64,000 nt of DNA from NCBI RefSeq assembly GCF_013393185.1, contig NZ_QJQX01000084.1, positions 64,501-128,500 on the forward strand, given 5' to 3'. This stretch comes from Sphingobium lactosutens (lineage in GTDB: Bacteria; Pseudomonadota; Alphaproteobacteria; Sphingomonadales; Sphingomonadaceae). Within the stretch, counting starts at the first letter, position 1, and every line of letters starts with the position of its first letter. Under the pieces are notes generated by a model, which had not been told where the DNA came from, searched no databases, and saw nothing but the letters and a program-made list of their open reading frames with translations. This document shows positions 1 through 7,699 of the stretch, piece by piece. The position numbers and the translations under genes are program-made.

Positions 1-165
1 GAACGGCGCGCGCTCAACATCGGCATCGTCGCGGATGCGGATATCGCCCCGCACGATGCCCATATCGGCTGGGCCGAAGGCGGGCTGGTGGTCGACGCCG
101 CCGCGCGCCGCGCGGCGGTTGCGCGCGAGCTGGGCGGCCTGATCGGGGAGGGTGAGGGCGCGTAA
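1..165 (+). CDS. fliH: Flagellar assembly protein FliH-like, C-terminal end (5' truncated by window)
   Basis: An open frame enters from the left edge and stops with TAA at 163-165, giving the last 54 residues of a protein. The tail carries ADADIAPHDAHIGWAEGG followed by LVVDAAARR, which resembles the C-terminal region of FliH, the regulator of the FliI export ATPase (typical pattern: acidic residue, proline/glycine, then W-x-x-GG). It lies immediately upstream of fliF on the same strand, as expected in a flagellar operon. Only the end is visible, so the family assignment rests on a short motif plus context; another flagellar gene cannot be excluded. Confidence 0.5.
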   Translation, partial: ERRALNIGIVADADIAPHDAHIGWAEGGLVVDAAARRAAVARELGGLIGEGEGA

Positions 166-263
166 ACTTTTCCCGCGTCCGGCAACTATTGCCTAGCCGC
201 TCCTCCTATAATGATCAGGGGGACGGCCAGGGGGGCCGCCCACTCTCTCACAAAGAGGCAGCC

Positions 264-1871
264 TTGAACGCTTTGCGGAATTTTATCGAGCAGATCGGCC
301 CTCGTCGCGCGCTGCTGATGGGGGGCGTCGCCGCCGCCCTGTTGCTGGGCATCGGCTATCTGGCTCTGCGAAGCCCATCGAGCGAGATGGGCTTTCTCTA
401 TACCGACCTCGACCCCTCCGCCGCGCAGGCGATCAGCGAAAAGCTGAAGGGACAGGGTGTTCCCTTCCAGATTTCGGCCGACGGCACGTCGGTCATGGCG
501 CCGGTCGACAAGCTACCGGAACTGCGCATGGCGATGGCCGGCCAGCAACTGGGCGGGAAGATCGGCTATGAGGTGCTGGATGCCGAACAGCCGTTTGGCA
601 TGTCGGCCTCGCGCGCGAAACTCAACGAAACCCGCGCGGTAGAGGGCGAACTGGCCCGGTCGATCGAAAGCCTGGAGCGCGTCAGCAAGGCGCGCGTCCA
701 TCTGGTCATGCCCGAACGCGCCATGTTCGAGACGGAACGACGCAAGGCGACGGCAGCGGTGACGGTCAAGACGACCGGCCGGCTGCCGGGGGAATCAGTG
801 CAGGCGATCCGCTATCTGGTGGCGTCCGCCGTACCCGAATTGTCGCCCGAAAGCGTGTCCATCGTCGACCAGTCGGGTGCGCTGCTGGCGCGGGCCGGGG
901 AAAGCGGCGGCGCGGGATCGTCGGAGATTGACGAGCGTCAGGCGGCCCTCGAGGACAAGCTGCGCGCGGAGATCGAGGCGATGGTCGCGCCGATCGTCGG
1001 CACCGGCAAGGTCCGCGCCGAAGTCGCCGCTGTGCTGGAACGCGACCAGGTGCGCGAGGAAGCGGAAACCTTCGACCCCGATACGCAGGTCGTCGCGCAT
1101 CAGGTCACGGTTGAATCCAGTGACCAGAATGACGAGAGCGGCGCCGGTGCGCAGGGCGTGACCGTAGGCGCGCAGTTGCCCGACAATGAAGCGGCGATCA
1201 ACGGCACGGGAGGCGAAAGCCGCCGATCGGCCCGTAACGAAACCTCCGAAGACATTACCTACCAGAATAGCCGAACTCAGAAGGTCAGCGTCCGGTCGCC
1301 GGGCAAGGTGGCGCGCCTGACTGTCGCGGTGATGGTCGACGGTGGCCCCAAGGGCCTGCCGCAGTCGGAAATCCAGCGGCTTCAGCGCCTGGTCGAAAAT
1401 GCGGTCGGCTTCGATGCCGAACGGGGCGACAGCGTGGTCGTGGAAAATATGAGCTTTGCCGCGCCGGGCGATCTGGACGGCACGGATGGCGGCCTGCCCT
1501 TCGGTCTGACCGTCGGCAATCTGCTCGACCTCGCCAAATATGTGCTGATCGGCGGCGTGATCCTGCTCGCCATCCGGATGCTGCGTCCCAAGGTTGCGCC
1601 TGTGGAAGCGGAAGCCCAGCCGGTCGAGCATCTGCTGACGCCTGAAAATGATGAGATGGCGGCGCTCGCCCAGCGCGCGGCCGACGGCGACGAGGGCGCG
1701 ATGCGTCAGCTGGAAGAGATGCGGCAGGACGTGCCGCTGCTCGATGAGGAAATCGCGCTGGCCCAGATTGACGGGAGGATCAAGGTCTCGGCCCTGAAGC
1801 GCATCGGCGACGCGATCGCCGCCGGTCCGGCGGAATCCGCCTCGGTGATCCGCCAATGGATGAATGCATGA
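264..1871 (+). CDS. fliF: Flagellar MS-ring protein FliF
   Basis: FliF forms the inner-membrane MS ring of the basal body. About 535 aa. It has an N-terminal transmembrane segment (ALLMGGVAAALLLGIGYLAL), a YscJ/FliF secretin-like region with SRAKLNETRAVEGELARSI and ARVHLVMPE, a periplasmic middle with a low-complexity acidic stretch, a second transmembrane segment (LAKYVLIGGVILLAIRML), and a C-terminal FliG-binding tail with the family signature ALAQIDGRIKVSALKRIGD followed by SVIRQW. The frame is open from a TTG at 189, but the TTG at 264 follows AAAGAGG by five bases and gives the usual FliF N-terminus, so I chose it. No fliG lies between fliF and fliN. The gene runs straight into fliN. Confidence 0.93.
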   Translation: MNALRNFIEQIGPRRALLMGGVAAALLLGIGYLALRSPSSEMGFLYTDLDPSAAQAISEKLKGQGVPFQISADGTSVMAPVDKLPELRMAMAGQQLGGKIGYEVLDAEQPFGMSASRAKLNETRAVEGELARSIESLERVSKARVHLVMPERAMFETERRKATAAVTVKTTGRLPGESVQAIRYLVASAVPELSPESVSIVDQSGALLARAGESGGAGSSEIDERQAALEDKLRAEIEAMVAPIVGTGKVRAEVAAVLERDQVREEAETFDPDTQVVAHQVTVESSDQNDESGAGAQGVTVGAQLPDNEAAINGTGGESRRSARNETSEDITYQNSRTQKVSVRSPGKVARLTVAVMVDGGPKGLPQSEIQRLQRLVENAVGFDAERGDSVVVENMSFAAPGDLDGTDGGLPFGLTVGNLLDLAKYVLIGGVILLAIRMLRPKVAPVEAEAQPVEHLLTPENDEMAALAQRAADGDEGAMRQLEEMRQDVPLLDEEIALAQIDGRIKVSALKRIGDAIAAGPAESASVIRQWMNA

Positions 1872-1881
1872 AAGGGATGCA

Positions 1882-2241
1882 ATGAGTGAAGATATGGAAC
1901 CCCGGCAACTGACGCCGGCCCATCTGACTGACGGCAGCGATGATGTGGAGATGAATGCCGATCCCAACTGGTCGCCGCGTCCCTCCGCGCCGCCGACGCC
2001 CGACGATCTCCAGGCCGTGTTCGACGTGCCGGTCAAGGTGCAGGCGATATTGGGCCGCGCCCGGATGGATATTGGCGAATTGCTGCGGCTGAAGCCTGGC
2101 ATGGTGGTCGAACTCGATCGCCGCGTCGGCGAACCGGTCGACATCTTCGTCAACAATCGCCTGATCGCGCGCGGCGAAGTGGTGCTGATCGACAGCGCGC
2201 TTGGCATCACCCTCACCGAAATCGTGCGACAGGAGCGTTGA
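1882..2241 (+). CDS. fliN: Flagellar motor switch protein FliN
   Basis: FliN is part of the cytoplasmic C-ring that sets rotation direction and aids export. About 119 aa; residues ~40-115 form a SpoA/FliN C-terminal domain, with VFDVPVKVQAILGRARMDI, GELLRLKPGMVVELDR, VDIFVNNRLIARGEVV and ITLTEIV. The first 40 residues are variable and acidic, as usual in FliN. I chose the ATG at 1882 because AAAGGGA precedes it; an earlier in-frame ATG at 1864 overlaps the end of fliF. The stop codon overlaps the start of the next gene by one base, implying translational coupling. Confidence 0.9.
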   Translation: MSEDMEPRQLTPAHLTDGSDDVEMNADPNWSPRPSAPPTPDDLQAVFDVPVKVQAILGRARMDIGELLRLKPGMVVELDRRVGEPVDIFVNNRLIARGEVVLIDSALGITLTEIVRQER

Positions 2242-2684
2242 TGTCCGCATCGGAACATGACCCGACCCGCTTGCTGCTGGTCGGCGATCTCAACAAGACC
2301 ATGGGTCTCGCCGTCGAAATGGTGCGCGGTTCCGCTGCCAGCATCGCGGTCGGCACAGCGGATTGCGAGGCGCTGGACCGCTGGCGTCGGACGGTGGGCG
2401 ATCTTGTAGTTGTCGATGTCGCTGTCAACTTGCCCGACGTGATTTCGCGATTACGCGGGGAGCGTGCGGCCAGTCAGGCGATCACCGTCGCCGTCGAGCA
2501 GCTGGTCGGCCACAGCGTCGACCAGGTGGAGCGCGCACTGATCCTCCAGACGCTGGATCGCTGCCGGGGCAACCGGACCACTGCGGCGGCCATGCTCGGC
2601 ATCTCGGTGCGGACGATCCGGAACAAGCTGCGGAGCTTCCTGACCGAAGACTTCACGCCGCCGCCGGGGTTGTTGCGACATTGA
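2241..2684 (+). CDS. FlbD-like flagellar regulator lacking the AAA+ domain (receiver-like + Fis-type HTH)
   Basis: 147 aa. Residues ~8-75 resemble the degenerate receiver of FlbD (RLLLVGDLN near the start). Residues ~88-132 match the C-terminal Fis-type helix-turn-helix of FlbD, with VERALILQTLDRCRGNRTTA and AAMLGISVRTIRNKL. In Caulobacter FlbD these two parts are separated by a sigma-54-interacting AAA+ domain of more than 200 residues; here only about 15-20 residues join them. GAFTGA and the Walker motifs are absent, so this protein should bind DNA but should not activate sigma-54 promoters. It starts within the fliN stop codon and belongs to the flagellar operon. It could be a repressor, an anti-activator or a partner for a full-length FlbD elsewhere. 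Confidence 0.75.
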   Translation: MSASEHDPTRLLLVGDLNKTMGLAVEMVRGSAASIAVGTADCEALDRWRRTVGDLVVVDVAVNLPDVISRLRGERAASQAITVAVEQLVGHSVDQVERALILQTLDRCRGNRTTAAAMLGISVRTIRNKLRSFLTEDFTPPPGLLRH

Positions 2685-2702
2685 TCGACGCTTGATCCAA
2701 CC

Positions 2703-2769
2703 CCGTTCGTTTCGAGCATGTCGAGAAACGATGTGCTCCATGCTTCTCGACTGCACTCGAAGCGAACGG
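2703..2769. repeat. Intergenic inverted repeat upstream of flhA
   Basis: The two arms, 2703-2728 and 2742-2769, are near-perfect inverted copies of each other. The left arm begins CCGTTCGTTTCGAGC and the right arm ends ACTCGAAGCGAACGG. The loop is about 13 bases. Elements of this form, built on TTCG and TCGAG, are frequent in sphingomonad intergenic DNA as I remember them (established knowledge, not checked here). The RNA form would be a strong hairpin between the regulator gene and flhA. Confidence 0.75.
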
Positions 2770-2806
2770 ATGTGGTCGCACTCTCCCCCTTCATCGGAAC
2801 TCTCCC

Positions 2807-4900
2807 ATGAAAGTCCAACTTCCCGCCAAATTCGACGAGATGATCGCGCGTCTCGGCCCCGGCCGCGACCTAGCGCTGGCGCTGGGCGTGACCGGCATCA
2901 TCGCGATGCTGATCCTGCCCATGCCCGGCTGGATGCTCGATTTGGGGCTGGCGCTGTCGATCACCGCTTCGGTCCTGATTCTCATGACCGCTTTGTTCAT
3001 CGACAAGCCGCTCCAGCTGTCGAGCTTTCCCACGATCCTGCTGATCGTCACCATGTTGCGCCTCGGCCTCAACCTGGCCTCGACCCGCCTGATCCTGGGC
3101 CATGGGCATGAGGGGCATCAGGCCGCGGGCGGGGTGATCGCGGCCTTTGGCCAATTTCTGATGGGCGGGGAGACGGTGATCGGCCTCACCATCTTCGCGA
3201 TCCTGATCGTCATCAACTTCGTCGTCATCACCAAGGGCGCGGGGCGCATCGCCGAAGTCGGTGCGCGTTTCAGCCTGGACGCGATGCCCGGCAAGCAGAT
3301 GGCGATCGACGCGGACCTGAATGCCGGGACTATCACCGAAGCGCAGGCCAGGGAACGCCGTGCCGAAATCGAGGCGGAAAGCGGCTTCTACGGGGCGATG
3401 GACGGTGCGTCGAAGTTTGTGAAGGGCGACGCCGTCGCCGCGCTGCTGATCACCGCGATCAACATCGTCGTCGGCCTCATTATTGGCGTCGCCATCCACG
3501 GTGTGCCCTTTGGCGAGGCGTTCACGACCTATACGATCCTGACCGTCGGCGACGGCCTTGTCAGCCAGATCCCGGCGCTGATCGTCTCGACCGCTGCCGG
3601 CCTGCTCGTGTCGAAGGGCGGCATCGCGGGCAAGACCGGCGCGGCGCTGGGTGAGCAACTCGGGCGCTATCCCAAGGCGTTCGGTGTCGTTGCCGCCTTG
3701 ATGCTGGTGCTGGCGCTGATGCCGGGCCTGCCCTTTGCACCCTTTGCCCTGTTCGGCGGTATCTGTGGCTGGCTGGCGTGGAGCATGACGAAGAAGGCGG
3801 AGGCCGCGATAGTGCAGGCCCATATGGAGGAAGCGGCGGCGCAGCAGCAGGTGGCGCAGGTCGAGGAGCCGATTTCCCGCACCCTTGCCATCGACGCGTT
3901 GCGGATCGAGCTGGGCTATGGTCTGCTCCCGATGATCAACGATGCCAGCGCCGAACCGCGTCTGGACGATCAGGTCCGCGCACTGCGGCGACAGATGGCG
4001 ATCGATTTCGGCTTCGTCCTGCCCTCGGTCCGCATTCTCGACAATATGGCGCTTCAGGCCAATGAATATGTCGTCTATGTCAAGGAAACCGAGATTGCGC
4101 GCGGCGAACTGCGCATCGGCAAGCTGCTGGTCATCAATGCGGCGGGCCAGGATCTGGGTATCATAGGCGAGCCGACCAAGGAACCGGTGTTCCACCTTCC
4201 TGCACTCTGGATCGATCGCGACATGCGGGAGGAAGCGGGCTTCCGTGGCCTTACCGTGGTCGATTGCGGGACGGTCGTCACCACCCACCTCACTGAAATC
4301 GTGAAGGACAATGTTGCGGACCTGCTCTCCTATGCCGAAACGCAGAAATTGCTGAACGAGGTCCACAAGGACGCCGAAAAGCTGATCGCCGACCTCATTC
4401 CCGCGAAAATCTCTGTCTCCGGCGTCCAGCGCGTGTTGCAGAACCTGCTGTCCGAAGGCGTATCGATCCGTGATATCCCGACGATATTGGAAGGCATAGC
4501 CGAAGCGACAGCCATGACCGGAAGCCTGACGCAAGTGACCGAGCATGTGCGCGCGCGCCTTGCTCGCCAGATTTCCGCGCAGCAGACCCATGACGGGACC
4601 ATCCCGGTGGTGACGCTGGGCAGCCAATGGGATGAGGCGTTTGCAGAGAGTATCGTCGGACAGGGGGATGAGCGGCATCTTGCCATGGCGCCGTCCAGTC
4701 TTCAGGCGTTCATCGCTGCCGTCCGCGATACTTATGACCGGTTCGCCACGCAGGGCGAGATACCCTGCCTGCTGACCAGTCCGCCGCTCCGTCCCTTCGT
4801 CCGCTCGATCATCGAGCGGGTGCGTCCGGCGACAGTGGTGCTGTCGCAGAATGAAGTGCACGCGCGTGCGCGGCTGCGCAGCCTCGGAACGATCGGTTGA
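2807..4900 (+). CDS. flhA: Flagellar type III export gate protein FlhA
   Basis: FlhA is the large membrane protein of the flagellar export gate; it couples proton flow to export and docks chaperone-substrate complexes. 697 aa, the normal length. The N-terminal half holds about eight transmembrane helices and the FHIPEP-family signature, with VITKGAGRIAEVGARFSLDA followed by MPGKQMAIDADLNAG around residues 140-170. The cytoplasmic C-terminal half includes the conserved IRDIPTILEGI. It follows the inverted repeat at 2703-2769, about 120 bases after the FlbD-like gene, so it may have its own transcription signal or be read through. Confidence 0.97.
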   Translation: MKVQLPAKFDEMIARLGPGRDLALALGVTGIIAMLILPMPGWMLDLGLALSITASVLILMTALFIDKPLQLSSFPTILLIVTMLRLGLNLASTRLILGHGHEGHQAAGGVIAAFGQFLMGGETVIGLTIFAILIVINFVVITKGAGRIAEVGARFSLDAMPGKQMAIDADLNAGTITEAQARERRAEIEAESGFYGAMDGASKFVKGDAVAALLITAINIVVGLIIGVAIHGVPFGEAFTTYTILTVGDGLVSQIPALIVSTAAGLLVSKGGIAGKTGAALGEQLGRYPKAFGVVAALMLVLALMPGLPFAPFALFGGICGWLAWSMTKKAEAAIVQAHMEEAAAQQQVAQVEEPISRTLAIDALRIELGYGLLPMINDASAEPRLDDQVRALRRQMAIDFGFVLPSVRILDNMALQANEYVVYVKETEIARGELRIGKLLVINAAGQDLGIIGEPTKEPVFHLPALWIDRDMREEAGFRGLTVVDCGTVVTTHLTEIVKDNVADLLSYAETQKLLNEVHKDAEKLIADLIPAKISVSGVQRVLQNLLSEGVSIRDIPTILEGIAEATAMTGSLTQVTEHVRARLARQISAQQTHDGTIPVVTLGSQWDEAFAESIVGQGDERHLAMAPSSLQAFIAAVRDTYDRFATQGEIPCLLTSPPLRPFVRSIIERVRPATVVLSQNEVHARARLRSLGTIG

Positions 4901-4975
4901 CGTGACCGGAGTGGGGCCGACCCGTCTATAATGACCGTATAGAAGTGGCGCACGACGCCCCAAGATCGAGAAACC

Positions 4976-6412
4976 ATGCCAGCAGCATCCATCATTTTAT
5001 CCGCTCTCGCCCCAGCCGCCACCATGGCGCCGCAAGAGGTCGCTGCGCCATCGGCCGATCCGGCGGGGGCGTTTCGCGCCCTGATCGATATCGCCTCGAC
5101 GAGCGGAGCCGGAACGCCACCGGCTCCAGCTCTGGCCCCGGCAAGCCCGACGCCGATGCCCACGGCCAGCGAACTGGCCGATTTTCCCGTCGCCGCCGGC
5201 CCGGATGTGGAGGCGCCGCTGCTCCCTCAGCTCGGTCTTGCCGCGACCGGCGGCACGGCGTTGATGTCGCGCGTGGTCGTTGCGCAGGCCGATCCATCGA
5301 CGCTGCAATCGCCGGATGGAGCTGCATCGGTGAAGCATGATGAAAGCGCGGAACCTGTCGAGAGGTCGCCGACGCCGGCGATACGGGTCGCCGCGCATGA
5401 TATGCCGTCGATCCTTGTAACGCAGCCAGGCCCCGAAGGCGCGCGATCGACGGACGCCAGGATCATGGAGGCAATGTCCGACGAGGACGACACCGTTCTG
5501 GATGGGGATGCCGCCTTGATGGAAGGGGCAAGGGTGGTGATGCCTTCGCCAGCTTCGGTGGAGGCTCTGGCGGTGGCTGCCGCGCAGCCAGCACCGGCTT
5601 CTGTGCCGCAACAGAGCGGGCTTGAGGGGCGGGTTCCGCTCGCCGAAACCGCGATGACCGGGCCAGCGGCTTCGGCCAAACCCGCGATCGACGATCCGGC
5701 GCGAGAAATGCCCGCCGCGACGCAAGCATCGCCGCAGGAGACAACGGAGCAGGGAGAAGAGCGATCCACCTCTAAGCTTCCTGGTGCCCGCATGTTTCAT
5801 GGTGAGATGGTGGCGGCGGGGAAAGAAGGCCTGACCGTGCCTGCGAAGATGGCGACGATCGATGGCGGGCTGCCATCCCCCTTGCTGACGCAGGCCATGA
5901 CGCCGGTTGCCAATGGCCCGGCCGTCAGCCCTTATCCAGCTGTGCCCCAAGCCGCGGTCATGACGCCTGTCGTGATGGCCCAGCCCGGCCGGATCGGCGC
6001 TGATATCGGCGTCGAGATCGCCCGGGCCGCAAAGGGCGACCGCGAGGATGTATTGATCCGGCTTGACCCGCGCGAAATGGGGCGCATCGACGTGCGCTTG
6101 TCCTTTGATCGGGACGGCATGTTGCGCGCGGTCATGTCGGCCGATAGTCCCGCAGCGCTCGACATGTTACGGCGCGAGAGTGGCGACCTCAATCGAGCGC
6201 TCGCGGATGCGGGCGTCCGCCACGATGCCCAGTCCTTCCGTTTCGATGCACGCTCGGGCGATCAAGGGCAGGATAGCGGCTTCGACCAAGGCTCGCGGCG
6301 CGATCAGCAGGATCAGGGCGCGCGCGCTTCTTTCGACAATGGTGGCGATGAGCTTGCCGATCTCCATTACCGGCCGCTGCGCGCCAGCGGCCAAGTCGAC
6401 CTCATGGCATAA
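4976..6412 (+). CDS. fliK: Flagellar hook-length control protein FliK
   Basis: FliK measures hook length and switches export specificity. 478 aa. The first ~340 residues are Ala/Pro-rich and of low complexity, as is usual for the FliK ruler. Residues ~345-430 are a Flg_hook domain, with EDVLIRLDPREMGRIDVRLS, the LRAVMSADSPAALDMLRRE region, LNRALADAGV and a final SFRFDARSG. The tail is rich in Asp/Gln/Arg. It sits between flhA and flgD, with only 11 bases before flgD. The low-complexity half means identity rests on the C-terminal domain and position. Confidence 0.87.
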   Translation: MPAASIILSALAPAATMAPQEVAAPSADPAGAFRALIDIASTSGAGTPPAPALAPASPTPMPTASELADFPVAAGPDVEAPLLPQLGLAATGGTALMSRVVVAQADPSTLQSPDGAASVKHDESAEPVERSPTPAIRVAAHDMPSILVTQPGPEGARSTDARIMEAMSDEDDTVLDGDAALMEGARVVMPSPASVEALAVAAAQPAPASVPQQSGLEGRVPLAETAMTGPAASAKPAIDDPAREMPAATQASPQETTEQGEERSTSKLPGARMFHGEMVAAGKEGLTVPAKMATIDGGLPSPLLTQAMTPVANGPAVSPYPAVPQAAVMTPVVMAQPGRIGADIGVEIARAAKGDREDVLIRLDPREMGRIDVRLSFDRDGMLRAVMSADSPAALDMLRRESGDLNRALADAGVRHDAQSFRFDARSGDQGQDSGFDQGSRRDQQDQGARASFDNGGDELADLHYRPLRASGQVDLMA

Positions 6413-6423
6413 GGATCAACGAA

Positions 6424-7077
6424 GTGACGACGGTCAACACGACGACGACTGCCTCGAACACGGCTACATCGCAGCTTGCAGGGCTGTCTACCGATTACAC
6501 CATGTTCCTGAAGCTGCTGACCACGCAGATGCAGAATCAGGATCCGCTCGATCCCATGGACACATCGGAATATACCCAGCAGCTGGTCCAATATTCGCAG
6601 GTCGAACAGGCGATCCAGCAAAGCGCGTCGCTACAGGATATCGTCTCCCAGCTGAGCGCGCAGCAAATGTCGCAGGCGTCGAGCTTCATCGGCAAGGAAG
6701 CGCGTTTCGATTCCGCTATTGCGGGTCTCGGCACCGATCCCGCGACCTGGACTTATTATATCAATGGCACCCCAGGCGCCATTACCGGCACCATCAAGGA
6801 TTCATCCGGCCAGGTGGTTAACACAGTCACGCTCGATCCCACTGCGCAGGGGCGGTTCGAATGGGACGGGACCAAGAGTGACGGGACGCGCGCCGCAGAC
6901 GGGGCGTACACATTGTCGCTCGCGGCGACGACCGCTGGTGGTGACAAGCTGGATTCGACGATCAATTCGGTGGCGAAGGTCACGGATGTGGTCAGCAGCG
7001 GCGCCGACATCATGCTGGGCGTGAATGGCATCCGCATGCCGCTTTACGGCCTGGTCGGTGTCTCCGCCATTGATTGA
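6424..7077 (+). CDS. flgD: Flagellar hook assembly scaffold protein FlgD
   Basis: FlgD is the hook cap that guides hook-subunit assembly. 217 aa, starting at GTG 6424, preceded by AAGGATC. The N-terminal signature is clear: FLKLLTTQMQNQDPLDPMD followed by EYTQQLVQYSQVEQ. The C-terminal part holds the FlgD Tudor/Ig-like region, with FEWDGTKSDGTRAADGAYTL. It is the last flagellar gene visible; a strong hairpin follows directly. Confidence 0.94.
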   Translation: MTTVNTTTTASNTATSQLAGLSTDYTMFLKLLTTQMQNQDPLDPMDTSEYTQQLVQYSQVEQAIQQSASLQDIVSQLSAQQMSQASSFIGKEARFDSAIAGLGTDPATWTYYINGTPGAITGTIKDSSGQVVNTVTLDPTAQGRFEWDGTKSDGTRAADGAYTLSLAATTAGGDKLDSTINSVAKVTDVVSSGADIMLGVNGIRMPLYGLVGVSAID

Positions 7078-7098
7078 CCGGCAGGTAAGGTAAGGAAG

Positions 7099-7124
7099 GG
7101 CTGATCCGGGCTGCCGGATCAGCC
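7099..7124. terminator. Strong hairpin between convergent flgD and the 7119 gene
   Basis: Perfect 11-bp arms, GGCTGATCCGG and CCGGATCAGCC, with a four-base loop. It lies 21 bases after the flgD stop and overlaps the stop codon of the converging minus-strand gene. No clear T-run follows, so it may work as a bidirectional or Rho-assisted terminator. Confidence 0.65.
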
Positions 7125-7415
7125 GCAAATGCCTTTGGCTGCGCCGGCGGCATCTATGGCCGTGCTCAGCATGGTGCAGCCGGCCATCCGTGCCGGCAGG
7201 GCGAGCATCAACAGACAGTCTTCGATGGAAGGATCTTCGGCAGGGCCGATAAGGTCGATTATGTCATCCCTGGAATAATCGAAGATATTCATGCAATGAT
7301 GGGCGGCCGCTTTCCAAAGGGTATTTGGACATTCTACCCGCAACTTCAGTGTGAACTCAAATTCCCTGTCCGATACTTCAATCATATTGACAGCGTCGTC
7401 TGTGTCAGTGAACAT
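7119..7415 (-). CDS. Small conserved-looking hypothetical protein (98 aa)
   Basis: I do not recognise a named family. The protein is small and acidic, with a balanced composition unlike a shadow frame. Its features are IEVSDREFEFTLKLRVECP near the N-terminus, a middle with FDYSRDDIIDLIGPAEDPS, and a cysteine-containing helical C-terminus with IEDCLLMLALPARMAGCTML. It has no signal peptide or membrane segment. It converges on flgD and shares the hairpin at 7099-7124. The true start may be the ATG at 7415 or the ATG 11 codons later (MIEVSD). No function is proposed. Confidence 0.6.
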   Translation of the reverse strand: MFTDTDDAVNMIEVSDREFEFTLKLRVECPNTLWKAAAHHCMNIFDYSRDDIIDLIGPAEDPSIEDCLLMLALPARMAGCTMLSTAIDAAGAAKGICG

Positions 7416-7699
7416 TTTTCACATACGCTCTCGATCATGATGCCCAAACCGATAAGGCGTGGAAATTTTCCGATAGTAGAGACCGTCCCCCGAACTCCGG
7501 CGATCTACTGCTATATGTGGGATATCCTTCCAACTAAGGGTTTTCCCTTATGTGGCCGGAAAAGGCGCGGTATATGGATAGCCCGTCCGGATCGTACCAA
7601 GATTAGTCGTCGCCGATGACCGGATTCGCCTTTCCCATCCTATCATGAAATCGGGTGGCGCTTCGTTGGAATTGCCGCCCTGATTGCAGAGGGGGACCA

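Noticed and set aside
795..2258. 487-codon minus-strand frame opposite fliF
   Set aside because: Shadow of fliF and fliN, with typical Arg/Gly/Leu-rich composition.
2870..4963. 697-codon minus-strand frame opposite flhA
   Set aside because: Shadow of flhA; composition dominated by Arg, Gln, Asp and His with no domain.
7448..7456. ACCGATAAG, similar to a flagellar sigma-28 -10 box, before the chemoreceptor gene
   Set aside because: No matching TAAA-type -35 at about 15 bases and it is about 250 bases from the start codon.
7296..7619. 107-codon plus-strand frame
   Set aside because: It overlaps the better-supported minus-strand 98-aa gene, has no ribosome site and no motif.
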